A stretch of 64,000 bases of DNA from Paraburkholderia antibiotica (lineage in GTDB: Bacteria; Pseudomonadota; Gammaproteobacteria; Burkholderiales; Burkholderiaceae): the NCBI RefSeq assembly GCF_012927125.1, contig NZ_JABBFZ010000011.1, positions 124,001 through 188,000 on the forward strand, in the 5' to 3' direction. This document shows, in pieces, positions 43,224-54,619 of the stretch. A model generated the notes under the pieces. That model had not been told where the DNA came from. It did not search any database and was given only the letters and a program-made list of their open reading frames with translations. How positions within the stretch are numbered: the stretch's first letter is position 1; every line of letters starts with the position of its first letter. The position numbers and the translations under genes were made by a program.

Positions 43224-44161
43224 CGCGCACCGCCTTTATCGCCTTTATCGCCCTTGTCGGACGCAGCGTCTGCAGCGCCCTCGCGCCGATACAGCTTGAT
43301 CACCGCCGAGAAATCCAGCCGTCCCGCGCCGTTCGTGCTCATCGTTTGATAAAGCTGCTGCGCGAGCGCGCCGAGATAGACCGGTTGACGCGCGCCACGC
43401 GCGGCATCGGTGGCGAGGCCGAGGTCTTTCAGCATCAGGTCGGTGCCGAAGCCGCCGCTGTAGCCGCGCGCGGCCGGCGCGGTGTCGATCACGCCCGGCA
43501 TCGGGTTGTAGGTGTCCGAACTCCAGCAGCGCCCGGTCGACGTATTGATGATGCCGCCGAGCACCTTCGTGTCGATGCCGAGCGCCTCGCCGAGCGCCAT
43601 TGCCTCCGCGACGCCCGCCATCGAAATGCCGAGCACGAGGTTGTTGCAGATCTTCGCGACCTGCCCCGTGCCGGTGTCGCCGCAATGCACGATGTTCTTG
43701 CCCATCGCGAGCAGCACCGGCTTCACCTGCTCGTACGCGCTCGCGCTGCCGCCGACCATGAAGGTCAGCGTGCCCGCCGCCGCGCCGCCGGTGCCGCCGG
43801 ACACCGGCGCATCGACGAACGGGTTGCCATGCTGTGCCGCGAGTTCGGCGCACGCCTTCACGCTGACGGGATCGATCGTGCTCGAATCGATGATCGGCAC
43901 GCCTCGCGCGATGCCGGCGAGAACACCGTCGTCCGCGCTGAGCACGCTACGCACGTGCGCGGCGGCGGGCAGCATCGTAATCACACATTCGACATCGCTC
44001 GCGGCCGCCTTCGGCGAGCCGGCCGCCTGCGCGCCCGCTTCGACGAGCGCGCGCACGGCCGCTTCGCTGAGGTCGAATACGTTGAGCGCGTGGCCCGCCT
44101 TCAGCAGGTTCAGCGCCATCGGCGCGCCCATATTGCCGAGTCCGATAAAGCCTATTTTCAT
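43220..44161 (-). CDS. mmsB: 3-hydroxyisobutyrate dehydrogenase
   Basis: A 313-residue beta-hydroxyacid dehydrogenase that oxidises 3-hydroxyisobutyrate to methylmalonate semialdehyde with NAD. Motifs: IGFIGLGNMGAPMALNLLKA (Rossmann), DAPVSGGTGGAAAGTL (substrate-binding), and GQVAKICNNLVLGISM with the catalytic Lys. The C-terminus ends in a repeated DKGDKGDKGG stretch encoded by short DNA repeats. It sits between mmsA and the hydratase in the valine-degradation operon. Confidence 0.95.
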   Translation of the reverse strand: MKIGFIGLGNMGAPMALNLLKAGHALNVFDLSEAAVRALVEAGAQAAGSPKAAASDVECVITMLPAAAHVRSVLSADDGVLAGIARGVPIIDSSTIDPVSVKACAELAAQHGNPFVDAPVSGGTGGAAAGTLTFMVGGSASAYEQVKPVLLAMGKNIVHCGDTGTGQVAKICNNLVLGISMAGVAEAMALGEALGIDTKVLGGIINTSTGRCWSSDTYNPMPGVIDTAPAARGYSGGFGTDLMLKDLGLATDAARGARQPVYLGALAQQLYQTMSTNGAGRLDFSAVIKLYRREGAADAASDKGDKGDKGGAR

Positions 44162-44210
44162 GGTGTCGTCTCCGGGTTCGCTACGCTGCGAGGGTTCGTG
44201 CGAATGCCGT

Positions 44211-45752
<1,542 letters not shown>

Positions 45753-45918
45753 GCTGAAACTCCTGTGCGATGGCCGCGCGGCGGCCGGACAGATGGGAGA
45801 AAAAAGCGGTGGGCCTGCCGCCGCGGAGCCGATACGGAGTCGACGCGAAGCCAGTGCAAAGCACGACTGCGCAACGGCCGATTCGCTCAAACAGACCCTG
45901 AAACACGGGGGAAAACGC

Positions 45919-47613
45919 TCAGCGCAGATCCGGAAAATCTTCTTCCCAGTACTCGTCGGGCAGACGCGCGGGCTCGGCCGCGCGCTCCATTTCGCGGCGC
46001 CGCAATTCGACGCGGCGGATCTTGCCGGAGATCGTCTTCGGCAGTTCACTGAATTGCAGGCGCCGAATCCGTTTGTACGGCGCGAGCTTTTCGCGCGAAA
46101 ACGCGAACACCGCGCGCGCCAGTTCGGGGCCCGCCTCGTAGCCCTGGCGCACGGTGACGAACGCCTTCGGCACCGACAGGCGTAGCGCGTCGGCGCTCGG
46201 CACGACCGCCGCTTCGCCGATCGCCTCGTGCTCGATCAGCACGCTTTCGAGTTCGAACGGACTCAACCGATAGTCGGACGATTTGAACACGTCGTCCGCG
46301 CGGCCGACGTACACGTAGTAGCCGTCGTCGCGGCGCAGCGCGACATCCGACGTGCGATAGAAGCCGTTGCGCATCGCCTGTTCCGTGGCCTTCGCGTTGT
46401 TCGCGTAGCCGGTCATCAGACCGAGCGGGCGCGCGTCGCCGAGCGGCAGCGCGATTTCGCCTTCGCCGACTGCCTGATCGTCGGCATCGAGCAGCTCGAT
46501 CCGGTAGCCCGGCAGCGGACGCCCCATCGAGCCGGCCACGACCGGCTGGCCCGGCGGGTTGCCGATCTGGCAGGTGGTTTCGGTCTGGCCGTAGCCGTCG
46601 CGAATCGTGATGCCCCACGCGTGCTTCACGCGCTCGATGATCTCCGGATTCAGCGGCTCGCCCGCACCGACGATCTCGCGCAGCTTGACCGGATAGTCGG
46701 TCAAGCGCTCCTGCACCAGCATCCTCCACACCGTCGGCGGCGCACACAGCGTGGTCACGTTGAAGCGCACCAGCGCGGCGAGCGTGTCTTTCGGCACGAA
46801 GCGCGCGAAGTTGAACACGAACACGCAGGCCTGCGCGTTCCATGGCGCGAAGAAGCAGCTCCATGCGTGCTTGGCCCAGCCCGGCGAGCTGATGTTCCAG
46901 TGGATGTCGCCGGGTTGCAGGCCGATCCAGTACATCGTCGATAGATGCCCGACCGGATAGCTCTGATGGGTATGCTCGACGAGCTTCGGCTTCGACGTGG
47001 TGCCGGACGTGAAGTACAGCAGCATCGGATCGCTCGCGCGGGTCACGCCATCCGGCGTGAAGTCCGGCGACGCCGCGTACGCGGCCGCCAGATCGATCCA
47101 GCCGTCGCGCGATGCGCCGACCGAGAAGCGCGTGAGCGGCACGTCGAGCGTATCGAACTTGACCAGTTCCGCGCTATCGACCACCGCGAATTTCGCGCCG
47201 CCGATCTGCACGCGGTCGCGCACGTCATCGGCCGATAGCTGCGTGGTGGCGGGCAGCCCGATTGCGCCGAGCTTCATCGCGGCGAGCATCACGTCCCACA
47301 GTTCGACGCGATTGGGGAGCATCAGCAGCACGCGATCGCCGCGGCCGACGCCCGCGCCGCGCAGAAAGTTCGCCACCCGCGACGAACGCTCGGACATCTG
47401 CGCGTACGACAGACGCAGCCCCTCGCCCGACGGATCGTCGACGAGCCAGAGCGCGGGGTTGTGGTTATCGCGCGCGATCGCGTCGAAGTAGTCGAGCGCC
47501 CAGTTGAACTCGTCGAGTGCCGGCCACGCGAACTCCTTGTACGCGCGGTCGTAGTCGGTCCGATGGCGCACCAGCAGATCGCGCGCGTCGAGAAAGGCTT
47601 TCGCTGCAGTCAT
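45919..47613 (-). CDS. AMP-binding acyl-CoA ligase (MACS type)
   Basis: A 564-residue ANL-superfamily ligase activating a short or medium acid to its CoA thioester. The phosphate loop is YFTSGTTSKPK, with RDGYGQTETT (adenine-binding), YRTSDVALRRDDGYYVYVGR (hinge region) and PKTISGKIRR with the catalytic Lys. The order of motifs and the PGWAKHAWSCFFAPWNA segment resemble medium-chain acyl-CoA synthetases. In this operon isobutyrate is a reasonable substrate, but acetate or propionate cannot be excluded. Start has AGGAGACGACG. Confidence 0.92.
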   Translation of the reverse strand: MTAAKAFLDARDLLVRHRTDYDRAYKEFAWPALDEFNWALDYFDAIARDNHNPALWLVDDPSGEGLRLSYAQMSERSSRVANFLRGAGVGRGDRVLLMLPNRVELWDVMLAAMKLGAIGLPATTQLSADDVRDRVQIGGAKFAVVDSAELVKFDTLDVPLTRFSVGASRDGWIDLAAAYAASPDFTPDGVTRASDPMLLYFTSGTTSKPKLVEHTHQSYPVGHLSTMYWIGLQPGDIHWNISSPGWAKHAWSCFFAPWNAQACVFVFNFARFVPKDTLAALVRFNVTTLCAPPTVWRMLVQERLTDYPVKLREIVGAGEPLNPEIIERVKHAWGITIRDGYGQTETTCQIGNPPGQPVVAGSMGRPLPGYRIELLDADDQAVGEGEIALPLGDARPLGLMTGYANNAKATEQAMRNGFYRTSDVALRRDDGYYVYVGRADDVFKSSDYRLSPFELESVLIEHEAIGEAAVVPSADALRLSVPKAFVTVRQGYEAGPELARAVFAFSREKLAPYKRIRRLQFSELPKTISGKIRRVELRRREMERAAEPARLPDEYWEEDFPDLR

Positions 47614-47781
47614 CGTCGTCTCCTGTGGATGGCGCGCTGGGCGCTCGTTTTTTTGCCGCTGACGTGGCCGGGCTTGCCGGCATCCTGCCCGAACGAGGCA
47701 GGCGGCCCGGCTATTGTGCTCTCAAACATGCGCTCAAATCCGACGCGCGGACGCTACAACGCGCGACGAACCGCGCGGCGC

Positions 47782-48915
47782 TCAGACATGCCGGGCAATC
47801 ACCATCCGCTGCACTTCGCTCGTGCCTTCGTAAATCTGCGTGATGCGTGCATCGCGATAGTGCCGCTCCACCGCGTAGTCCTGCAGATAACCGTAGCCGC
47901 CGTGAATCTGGATCGCGTTCGAGCAGATCTCCTCGGCCAGTTCCGACGCGAACAGCTTCGCCTGCGACGCCTCCGACAGACACGGCCGCCCCGCCGAGCG
48001 CAGCCGCGCCGCATGATGCACGAGCAGGCGCGCGGCATTCAGGCGTGTCGCCATGTCGGCGAGCATGTTGGCGATGCTCTGGTGGTCCTTCAGCGGCTTG
48101 CCGAACTGCTCGCGCTCGGTGGCATAGGCGCGCGCGGCATCGAACGCGGCGCGCGCGATGCCGACCGCCTGCGCGGCGATGCCGATGCGCCCGCCTTCGA
48201 GATTCGACAGCGCGATGCGCAGCCCGTCGCCCGGCTCGCCGAGCAGATTGGCTTCGGGCACCGCGCAATCGACGAGCGAGATCGGGCAGGTATCGGACGC
48301 GCGAATGCCGAGCTTGTGTTCGGGCCGGCCGACCTCGAAGCCCGGCGTCGCGGTCGGCACGATGAACGCGGACAGGCCGCGCTTGCCGCGCTCCGGATCG
48401 GTGACCGCGAACACGATCGCGAGACCGGCGCGCGCACCGTTGGTCACGAACTGCTTGCTACCGTTCAGCACCCACTGGCCGTCGCGCCGCACCGCGCGGG
48501 TGCGCAGATTATTCGCCTCGGAGCCAGCCTGCGGTTCGGTCAGGCAGAACGCGCCGATCGTGCGGCCGGTCGCGAGGTCGTGCAGATAGCGGTCCTTCTG
48601 CGCGTCGCTGCCGAAGTTCAGGATCGGCCCGCAGCCGACCGAGTTGTGCACGCTCATCAGCGTCGCGCAGGCGGCGCAGCCGGCCGCGATCTCCTCGAGC
48701 GCGAGCGCATAGGCGACGTAGTCGGTGTACGAGCCGCCCCACTCGGCCGGCACGATCATGCCGAGAAAACCCAGCTCGCCCATCTGCGCGACCACGCCGG
48801 CGGGCAGTTGCGCGTCGCGGTCCCATTGCGCCGCGTGCGGCGCGAGGCAATCGGTGGCGAAGTCGCGCGCGGCATCGCGGATCATCCGTTGTTCGTCGGT
48901 GTAGAAACTGTCCAT
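47782..48915 (-). CDS. Acyl-CoA dehydrogenase (isobutyryl-CoA type)
   Basis: A 377-residue FAD-dependent dehydrogenase introducing the first double bond. Motifs: GAFCLTEPQAGSEANNLRT (FAD and substrate contact), FVTNGARAG, ATEREQFGKPLKDHQSIANM and IHGGYGYLQDYAVERHYRDA, ending ITQIYEGTSEVQRMVIARH with the catalytic Glu in YEGTSE. Its place at the head of an mmsA/mmsB/HIBCH cluster suggests isobutyryl-CoA as substrate. The ATG at 48915 has AGGACG upstream; the much longer frame upstream is antisense to the AraC gene. Confidence 0.94.
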   Translation of the reverse strand: MDSFYTDEQRMIRDAARDFATDCLAPHAAQWDRDAQLPAGVVAQMGELGFLGMIVPAEWGGSYTDYVAYALALEEIAAGCAACATLMSVHNSVGCGPILNFGSDAQKDRYLHDLATGRTIGAFCLTEPQAGSEANNLRTRAVRRDGQWVLNGSKQFVTNGARAGLAIVFAVTDPERGKRGLSAFIVPTATPGFEVGRPEHKLGIRASDTCPISLVDCAVPEANLLGEPGDGLRIALSNLEGGRIGIAAQAVGIARAAFDAARAYATEREQFGKPLKDHQSIANMLADMATRLNAARLLVHHAARLRSAGRPCLSEASQAKLFASELAEEICSNAIQIHGGYGYLQDYAVERHYRDARITQIYEGTSEVQRMVIARHV

Positions 48916-49167
48916 GACTGCGTCCTGTTCCGTGGCGAAGCGCCGTGCTGCAATGGCTCCATACAGCAAGTGTAGGCAAGCGGGCCGCGTCGCTCGATGC
49001 TCGCTGCGATCAATCGTGTTGAGCGCATTTGCCATACTGCTACTATGTGCGTTCATCGCAGCCCATGATTTCCGTGGGTTTTGCGAATCCAGAACAACGG
49101 AAGCCGCCTCATGATGAGCGCTTTTGCCAGATCGAGCGCACCCGTATGAAACCCGCACGAAACCCGT

Positions 49168-50277
49168 ATGAAAAGCGATAAAGGCACGATCTCCGTCAGT
49201 CTGGTCGAGGAAACGCTCGCGCTCGCGAAGGCACGCGGGCTCGACGCGCGAGCGCTCGCCGAAGCGGCCGGCATCGCCGCGCCGATGCTCGCGTCGCCGA
49301 AAAGCCGCGTGTCGTCCGCACAATACGGCGCGCTGTGGGCCGCGATCGCCCGCGCACTCGACGACGAATTCTTCGGCCAGGATTCGCATCCGATGAAAAG
49401 CGGCAGCTTCATCGCGATGACACAGATGGCGCTCGGCGCACGCAACGGCGCGCAGGCGCTGACGCGCGCGGTCGGCTTCATGCGGCTCGTGCTCGACGAC
49501 CTCGGCGCGACCGTCGAAACGACGCCGCAGCGCGTGCGGCTGCGCTACGTCGAACGACACGGCGCGAGCGCGCCGGCCATGTTCGCGTACGCGACGTATT
49601 TCATCCTCGTCTATGGGCTCGTGTGCTGGCTGGTCGGCCGGCGCATTCCGCTGCGCGAGGCGCGTTTTCGCTGCGCCGCGCCGCCCGCCGCGCACGAATA
49701 CCGGCTGATGTTCTGCGACGACATGCAGTTCGGGCAGGCCGACTCGTACGTCGATCTTGAGCCCGCGTTTCTCGAACTGCCGGTGATCCAGACCGCGCGC
49801 TCGGCGCGCACTTTTTTGCGCGACGCGCCCGGCAGCTTCATCGTCAAATATCGCAATCCGGGCTCGCTTGCCGCGCGCGTGCGCCGGACGCTGCGCGCGC
49901 TGCCGATGGCGAACTGGCCCGCCGCCGATCAGATGGCCGCGCGCCTGCACGTTGCCGAAGCGACGATGCGGCGGCATCTGAAGCAGGAAGGCCACACGTA
50001 TCAATCGATCAAGGACGCGCTGCGCCGCGACATCGCGATCGCCGAATTGCAGCGCACGCAACGCACGATCGCCGACATCGCGAACGCGGTCGGCTTTGCG
50101 GAGCCGAGCGCGTTTCATCGCGCGTTTCGTAAATGGACCGGTATGCGGCCGGCCGACTATCGTCCGGGGCGGGTGGCTCAAGCGACGACGACGGCGACGA
50201 TGGCGGTGACGGTGACGGCGGACCGGGCGGACCCGGCCGGGCGGGCCGATCGCACGCGTCGCGTCGAATCGGACTAA
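49168..50277 (+). CDS. AraC-family regulator of the valine cluster
   Basis: 369 residues, divergent from the acyl-CoA dehydrogenase gene by 250 bases. The N-terminal 200 residues match the Arabinose_bd/OruR-type sensor domain (ETLALAKARGLDARALAEAAG; GFMRLVLDDLG). The C-terminal 100 carry the AraC double helix-turn-helix (QMAARLHVAEATMRRHLKQE, then IANAVGFAEPSAFHRAFRKW). It is a probable MmsR-like activator, although it is not of the short MmsR type. The last 35 residues after the DNA-binding domain are low-complexity Ala/Thr/Arg. No strong ribosome site was seen. Confidence 0.88.
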   Translation: MKSDKGTISVSLVEETLALAKARGLDARALAEAAGIAAPMLASPKSRVSSAQYGALWAAIARALDDEFFGQDSHPMKSGSFIAMTQMALGARNGAQALTRAVGFMRLVLDDLGATVETTPQRVRLRYVERHGASAPAMFAYATYFILVYGLVCWLVGRRIPLREARFRCAAPPAAHEYRLMFCDDMQFGQADSYVDLEPAFLELPVIQTARSARTFLRDAPGSFIVKYRNPGSLAARVRRTLRALPMANWPAADQMAARLHVAEATMRRHLKQEGHTYQSIKDALRRDIAIAELQRTQRTIADIANAVGFAEPSAFHRAFRKWTGMRPADYRPGRVAQATTTATMAVTVTADRADPAGRADRTRRVESD

Positions 50278-50363
50278 GCTTTAAGCGGCATCCGGCCAGC
50301 CTTGATCGAGGTAGCGGCCCGTGGCCGCCGGTCTCGAGCCGGTGGACACAGCGGCCATCGGCG

Positions 50364-52238
50364 ATGAACACGACTTCGCGTTTCCCGCTCCGGCAGTCCG
50401 GTCCGCGCAGACCGCTTATCCGCGGTGATGTCGTGGGCCGTTTGATGCGCGGCATCGCCGTGCTCGGCATGCTGTTGGCGTGCGGCTTCGCGGTGGGTAG
50501 CTTCGCGGTACGCGAAATGGCCGCGCCGGTCTTGTCGCCGTCGCTTTCGTCGCTTTCGTCGCTCGGGCCGATCGCGGCGGCGAACGCGGCCACAGCCACC
50601 ACCGATCCCTCTTCCGCCAGCCTCGCGGCCGCCACCGCGAACAGCGTGGTCGTGATCGCGGTGAACGGCGCGATCGGGCCGGGCAGCGCCGATTTCATCG
50701 TGCGCAGTCTGCAACGTGCGGCGAGCCAGCATGCGCAGCTCGCGGTGCTGCAACTCGATACGCCGGGCGGCCTCGATACGTCGATGCGGCAGATCATCAA
50801 GGCGATCCTCGGCTCGCCGGTGCCGGTCGCCACCTTCATCGCGCCGAGCGGCGCGCGCGCCGCGAGCGCCGGCACCTACATCGTCTACGCGAGCCACATC
50901 GCGGCGATGGCGCCCGGCACCAATCTCGGCGCGGCGACGCCGATTCAGGTGGGTATCGGCGGTAACGAACCGGGCGGCGCAGGCGGTGCTGGTAACGCAG
51001 GCGGCGGCGCGCCAGGGCTGCCGGATCCGCGCACGCTGCCGGGTGGCGCGGCGGGCTCGTCGGCCGGGCCGTCCGTTGCGCCGTCAGCCGCGCCGTCCGT
51101 TGCACCAACCGCGGCACCGGCCACCGCGCCAGTCGCTGCACCCACTGCGGCAACCGCACCCGCCACTGCGCCAGCCACCGCACCAACCGCCACGCCAACC
51201 ACCACGCCAATCGCCACCACGCCTTCGGCCGCACAAGCCACCGCGCCCGCCGCCAGCACCCTCCCGCTCGACGCCCAATCGACCGAACTGCGCAAGCAGG
51301 TCCACGACGCCGCCGCCTACATCCGCGGCCTCGCGCAGCTGCGCGGGCGCAACGCCGACTGGGCCGAGCGCGCGGTCCGCGAAGCGGTCAGCCTGTCGGA
51401 CGAGGAAGCGCTCGCGCAGCACGTCATCGAGGTGGTCGCGCGCGACGTCCCCGACCTGCTGCGCCAGCTCGACGGCCGCACGCTGACGACGAGCGCCGGC
51501 GCGGTCACGCTGCACACCGCCCACGCGCCGCTCGTCATGCTCGAACCCGACTGGCGCAGCCGCTTTCTCGCCGTCATCACCGATCCGAGCGTCGCGCTGA
51601 TCCTGCTGATGCTCGGCATGTACGGCCTGTTCTTCGAGTTCGCCAACCCGGGCTTCGTGCTGCCCGGCGTGGTCGGCGCGATCAGCCTGCTGCTCGGCCT
51701 GTTCGCGATGCAGATGCTGCCCGTCAGCTACGTCGGCCTCGGGCTGATCTTTCTCGGCATCGCGTTTCTGATCGGCGAGGCGTTTCTGCCGACCTTCGGC
51801 TCGCTCGGCTTCGGCGGCGTGGTCGCGTTCGTGATCGGCGCGACGATGCTGATGGACACCGACGTGCCCGGCTACGGCATCCCGCTGCCGCTGATCGCCG
51901 CGGTGGTCGTGTTCAGCGTCGCGTTCGTGCTCGGCGTATCGCGGCTCGCGCTGCGCGCGCGCAGGCGACCGGTCGTGACCGGTTCGGAAGCGCTGATCGG
52001 CTGCGTCGGCGTGGTGCTGGACGGCGGCTTGCTGCCCGAATCCGAAGCCGAAGCCGCGGCGGGAGGCTCGCTGGCGGGCTGGGCACGCGTGCATGGCGAA
52101 CGCTGGCGCGTGTCGAGCCACGCACCAGCCGCCGCCGGCCAGACCGTGCGCGTGACCGCGCGGCACGGCCTGACGCTGACCGTGGTGCCGGTGCCGCCCG
52201 TCAATGCGCCGGACGCCCGGCAAGGAGAACGCTCATGA
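50364..52238 (+). CDS. NfeD-family membrane serine protease (ClpP-class, long form)
   Basis: About 624 residues. After an N-terminal signal-anchor (VLGMLLACGFAVGSFA) comes a ClpP-like domain: LQLDTPGGLDTSMRQIIKAI, then SGARAASAGTYIVYASHIAAMAPGT-type segment with the catalytic Ser in ASAGTY, and the proposed catalytic Lys in RKQVHDAAAYIR followed by GRNADWAERAVREA. Four to five membrane segments and a C-terminal OB-like NfeD domain follow. An Ala/Thr/Pro-rich insert of about 100 residues splits the protease domain, longer than in relatives. These proteases cleave stomatin-like partners, here the slipin overlapping by four bases. Start at 50364 is tentative. Confidence 0.92.
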   Translation: MNTTSRFPLRQSGPRRPLIRGDVVGRLMRGIAVLGMLLACGFAVGSFAVREMAAPVLSPSLSSLSSLGPIAAANAATATTDPSSASLAAATANSVVVIAVNGAIGPGSADFIVRSLQRAASQHAQLAVLQLDTPGGLDTSMRQIIKAILGSPVPVATFIAPSGARAASAGTYIVYASHIAAMAPGTNLGAATPIQVGIGGNEPGGAGGAGNAGGGAPGLPDPRTLPGGAAGSSAGPSVAPSAAPSVAPTAAPATAPVAAPTAATAPATAPATAPTATPTTTPIATTPSAAQATAPAASTLPLDAQSTELRKQVHDAAAYIRGLAQLRGRNADWAERAVREAVSLSDEEALAQHVIEVVARDVPDLLRQLDGRTLTTSAGAVTLHTAHAPLVMLEPDWRSRFLAVITDPSVALILLMLGMYGLFFEFANPGFVLPGVVGAISLLLGLFAMQMLPVSYVGLGLIFLGIAFLIGEAFLPTFGSLGFGGVVAFVIGATMLMDTDVPGYGIPLPLIAAVVVFSVAFVLGVSRLALRARRRPVVTGSEALIGCVGVVLDGGLLPESEAEAAAGGSLAGWARVHGERWRVSSHAPAAAGQTVRVTARHGLTLTVVPVPPVNAPDARQGERS

Positions 52239-53008
52239 TCGGTTTCACATTCGGCTTCAGCAGCATCCTGATCCTGCTGGTGGCCGCGCTGATTGCATCG
52301 TCGGTGCGGATTTTTCGCGAATACGAGCGCGGCGTCGTGTTCATGCTCGGGCGCTTCTGGAAGGTCAAGGGACCCGGACTCGTGCTGATCATTCCGGTCG
52401 TGCAGCAGGCGGTGCGGATGGACCTGCGCACCGTCGTGTTCGACGTGCCGCCGCAGGACGTGATCACGCGCGACAACGTGTCGGTGAAGGTCAACGCCGT
52501 TGTGTATTTCCGCGTGGTCGATCCGGAGAAAGCGGTGATCCAGGTCGCCAAATACTTCGAGGCGACCAGCCAGCTCGCGCAAACCACGCTGCGCGCGGTG
52601 CTGGGCAAGCATGAGCTCGACCAGTTGCTGTCGGAGCGCGAGCAGCTGAACGCGGACATCCAGAAGGTGCTCGATGCGCAGACCGACGCGTGGGGAATCA
52701 AGGTATCGATCGTCGAGATCAAGCACGTCGACATCAACGAAACGATGATCCGCGCGATCGCGCGTCAGGCCGAAGCCGAGCGCGAGCGGCGCGCGAAGGT
52801 GATCCACGCGGAAGGCGAACTACAGGCGTCGAAACAGCTGCTGGAAGCCGCGCAGACGCTCGCTCAACAGCCACAGGCGATGCAGTTGCGCTATCTGCAG
52901 ACGCTGACCACGATCGCCGCCGACAAGAACTCGACGATCGTGTTTCCGCTGCCGATCGATCTGGTGAGCGCGGTGATTGAGCGCTTCGGCAAGCCGTCCG
53001 TGCCGTGA
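52235..53008 (+). CDS. Slipin, stomatin/prohibitin-like SPFH protein
   Basis: A 257-residue membrane-anchored SPFH protein. One N-terminal helix (ILILLVAALIASSVRIF) is followed by the stomatin core (REYERGVVFMLGRFWKVKGP, DVPPQDVITRDNVSVKVNAV, VYFRVVDPEKAVIQVA) and a coiled-coil helix (ARQAEAERERRAKVIHAEGE). Such proteins form membrane microdomain scaffolds and are cleaved by the NfeD protease. The start codon overlaps the nfeD stop (ATGA). Confidence 0.95.
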   Translation: MIGFTFGFSSILILLVAALIASSVRIFREYERGVVFMLGRFWKVKGPGLVLIIPVVQQAVRMDLRTVVFDVPPQDVITRDNVSVKVNAVVYFRVVDPEKAVIQVAKYFEATSQLAQTTLRAVLGKHELDQLLSEREQLNADIQKVLDAQTDAWGIKVSIVEIKHVDINETMIRAIARQAEAERERRAKVIHAEGELQASKQLLEAAQTLAQQPQAMQLRYLQTLTTIAADKNSTIVFPLPIDLVSAVIERFGKPSVP

Positions 53009-53264
53009 GCTGAGCGGACGGGCCATCGAAAAGGGCGAAAAAGGCAAAAAGGGCGGCAGGTGATGCCAGACTGGCGTCCATCGTCGCCGATTTACGACGA
53101 ATCTACGCAGATCCGCTGCGATTCGCGTCGCCGCGGGAATATCGCCTGTCGCTACGCGGTAGGCCACCGGTAGAAATGGTGCATTGCTTGCTGTCGCCTT
53201 ACTGGGCGCGCACCGAAAAATTACAATCCCGGGCTGTTTTTTTACCGCTCCTTAGGAGCCTGTC

Positions 53265-53534
53265 ATGAGAACGTTGTCCCAACTTGCCCTCGGCGCGCTG
53301 CTCGTCGCCGCGAGCATGAGCATTACGAGCCCCGTCTACGCGCAAGCCTCCATGCAGTCCAACGATCCGTCCGCGCCGAAGACGCGCGAACAGGTTCGCG
53401 CCGACCTCATTGAATGGCGCGCCGCCGGCTTCGATCCGTCCAACTGGATCGACTATCCGCACAACGCGCTGGCCGCGGGCCGCATCGTCGCGGAACGTCG
53501 CGCGCAGCAGGCGGCGGGCGCCGCGACGCAGTAA
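53265..53534 (+). CDS. DUF4148 periplasmic small protein
   Basis: An 89-residue exported protein common in Burkholderia. A Sec signal peptide (about 1-26, ending SPVYAQA) precedes the DUF4148 core KTREQVRADLIEWRAAGFDP and a short C-terminal tail. Function is unknown; members are abundant and often stress or biofilm associated by annotation only. TTAGGAG precedes the ATG. Confidence 0.9.
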   Translation: MRTLSQLALGALLVAASMSITSPVYAQASMQSNDPSAPKTREQVRADLIEWRAAGFDPSNWIDYPHNALAAGRIVAERRAQQAAGAATQ

Positions 53535-53894
53535 GCGGTTGCGAGCGGCTTCGTTTCGGTTGTCGGAGCGAGGATGCCGCCTGTGGGGCGGTAGGGGGTA
53601 GTTTGTGGCCCGTGTTGTCTGGAACATGGCTTCGGGCCGCGCTTTAAGCCGCGCTTCATGCCAGGCTTGCGGCCTTTGCCAGCCGTTTTTGCCAGCCGTT
53701 TTTGCCAGCCACCGCCACTTGAGCAGCCAGCCGGCCCCCACCGCACAGGGTAACGGCGTCGAGCCGGGCCGCGCCCCATGAGTGCCCTCCTTTCCCGCTA
53801 CGCTCCCCGCTTTATCCCGCGCCAAATCCGCCCACCACGCCGCGGCGAGGTATCATCCCGTCCCTTCGATACCCCCACTGCCGGAAACCGCACC
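53535..53894. other. Intergenic region with 13-bp tandem repeat
   Basis: No gene is apparent in these 360 bases. A 13-bp unit, TTTGCCAGCCGTT, occurs nearly three times at 53675-53710. The remainder is GC-rich without clear hairpins. Confidence 0.55.
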
Positions 53895-54389
53895 ATGCCA
53901 ATCTGGGTCGATGCCGACGCCTGCCCGGCCGTCGTCAAGGACATGCTCTATCGCGCGGCACGCCGGACCGGCATGCCGCTGACACTGGTCGCCAACACCT
54001 TCCTGCGCGTGCCGCCGTCGCCGCTGATCCGCGCGATCCAGGTGCCGGCCGGCTTCGACGCCGCCGATCAGCTGATCGTCGAGCGCGCCGCCGCGGGCGA
54101 TCTCGTGATTACCGCCGACATCCCGCTCGCCGCCCAGGTACTGGCCAAACACGCGCACGCGCTCGATCCGCGCGGCAACTGGTTCACGCCCGGCACGATC
54201 GAGGAGCGGCTGCGAATGCGCTCGATGCTCGATCAGTTGCGCTCGAGCGGCGTCGATACCGGCGGCCCCTCCGCTTATAGCCCGCGCGACGGCAAGAGCT
54301 TCGCGGGCGAGCTGGATCGCTGGCTCGCGCGTCAGCCACCGCGCAGTGATGCGCCGACGCCACACCCGGACGACGAACCGCCCGTCTGA
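53895..54389 (+). CDS. YaiI/YqxD family protein (UPF0178)
   Basis: A 164-residue protein with the UPF0178 signature: IWVDADACPAVVKDMLYRAA at the N-terminus, ADQLIVERAAAGDLVITADI, and PRGNWFTPGTIEERLRMR. The conserved acidic residues (VDADACP, VITADIPLA) recall PIN-like nucleases, but no activity is established. The ATG at 53895 matches the family start; the longer frame from 53778 is not conserved in character. Confidence 0.92.
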   Translation: MPIWVDADACPAVVKDMLYRAARRTGMPLTLVANTFLRVPPSPLIRAIQVPAGFDAADQLIVERAAAGDLVITADIPLAAQVLAKHAHALDPRGNWFTPGTIEERLRMRSMLDQLRSSGVDTGGPSAYSPRDGKSFAGELDRWLARQPPRSDAPTPHPDDEPPV

Positions 54390-54619
54390 CGGGCCTCGAC
54401 ACGTGGCGGGAGGCGTCGCGAGCGCCGGGCCGCCGGCATTCGTGTCTACAATTCCGCCGTAACGTCGGCACGCCGGCGCGCGCCGCGCATTCGCGTTGAC
54501 ACCGGGCTGCCGGGCCACCAACCACCCGGCCACAGCCCCAGCGCGCCGCCTGGCCCAACCCGAATCACCCAACACAACAACACCACACTTCCCGAACGAC
54601 GAGAGAGAAAAACCGCCAC

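Noticed and set aside
42427..43230. Upstream extension of the HIBCH-like frame
   Set aside because: It overlaps the well-supported enoyl-CoA hydratase in another frame and is Arg/Ala-rich; a good ribosome site precedes the ATG at 42426.
48916..50181. Upstream extension of the acyl-CoA dehydrogenase frame
   Set aside because: It is antisense to the AraC regulator and unlike the dehydrogenase family; the ATG at 48915 has a ribosome site.
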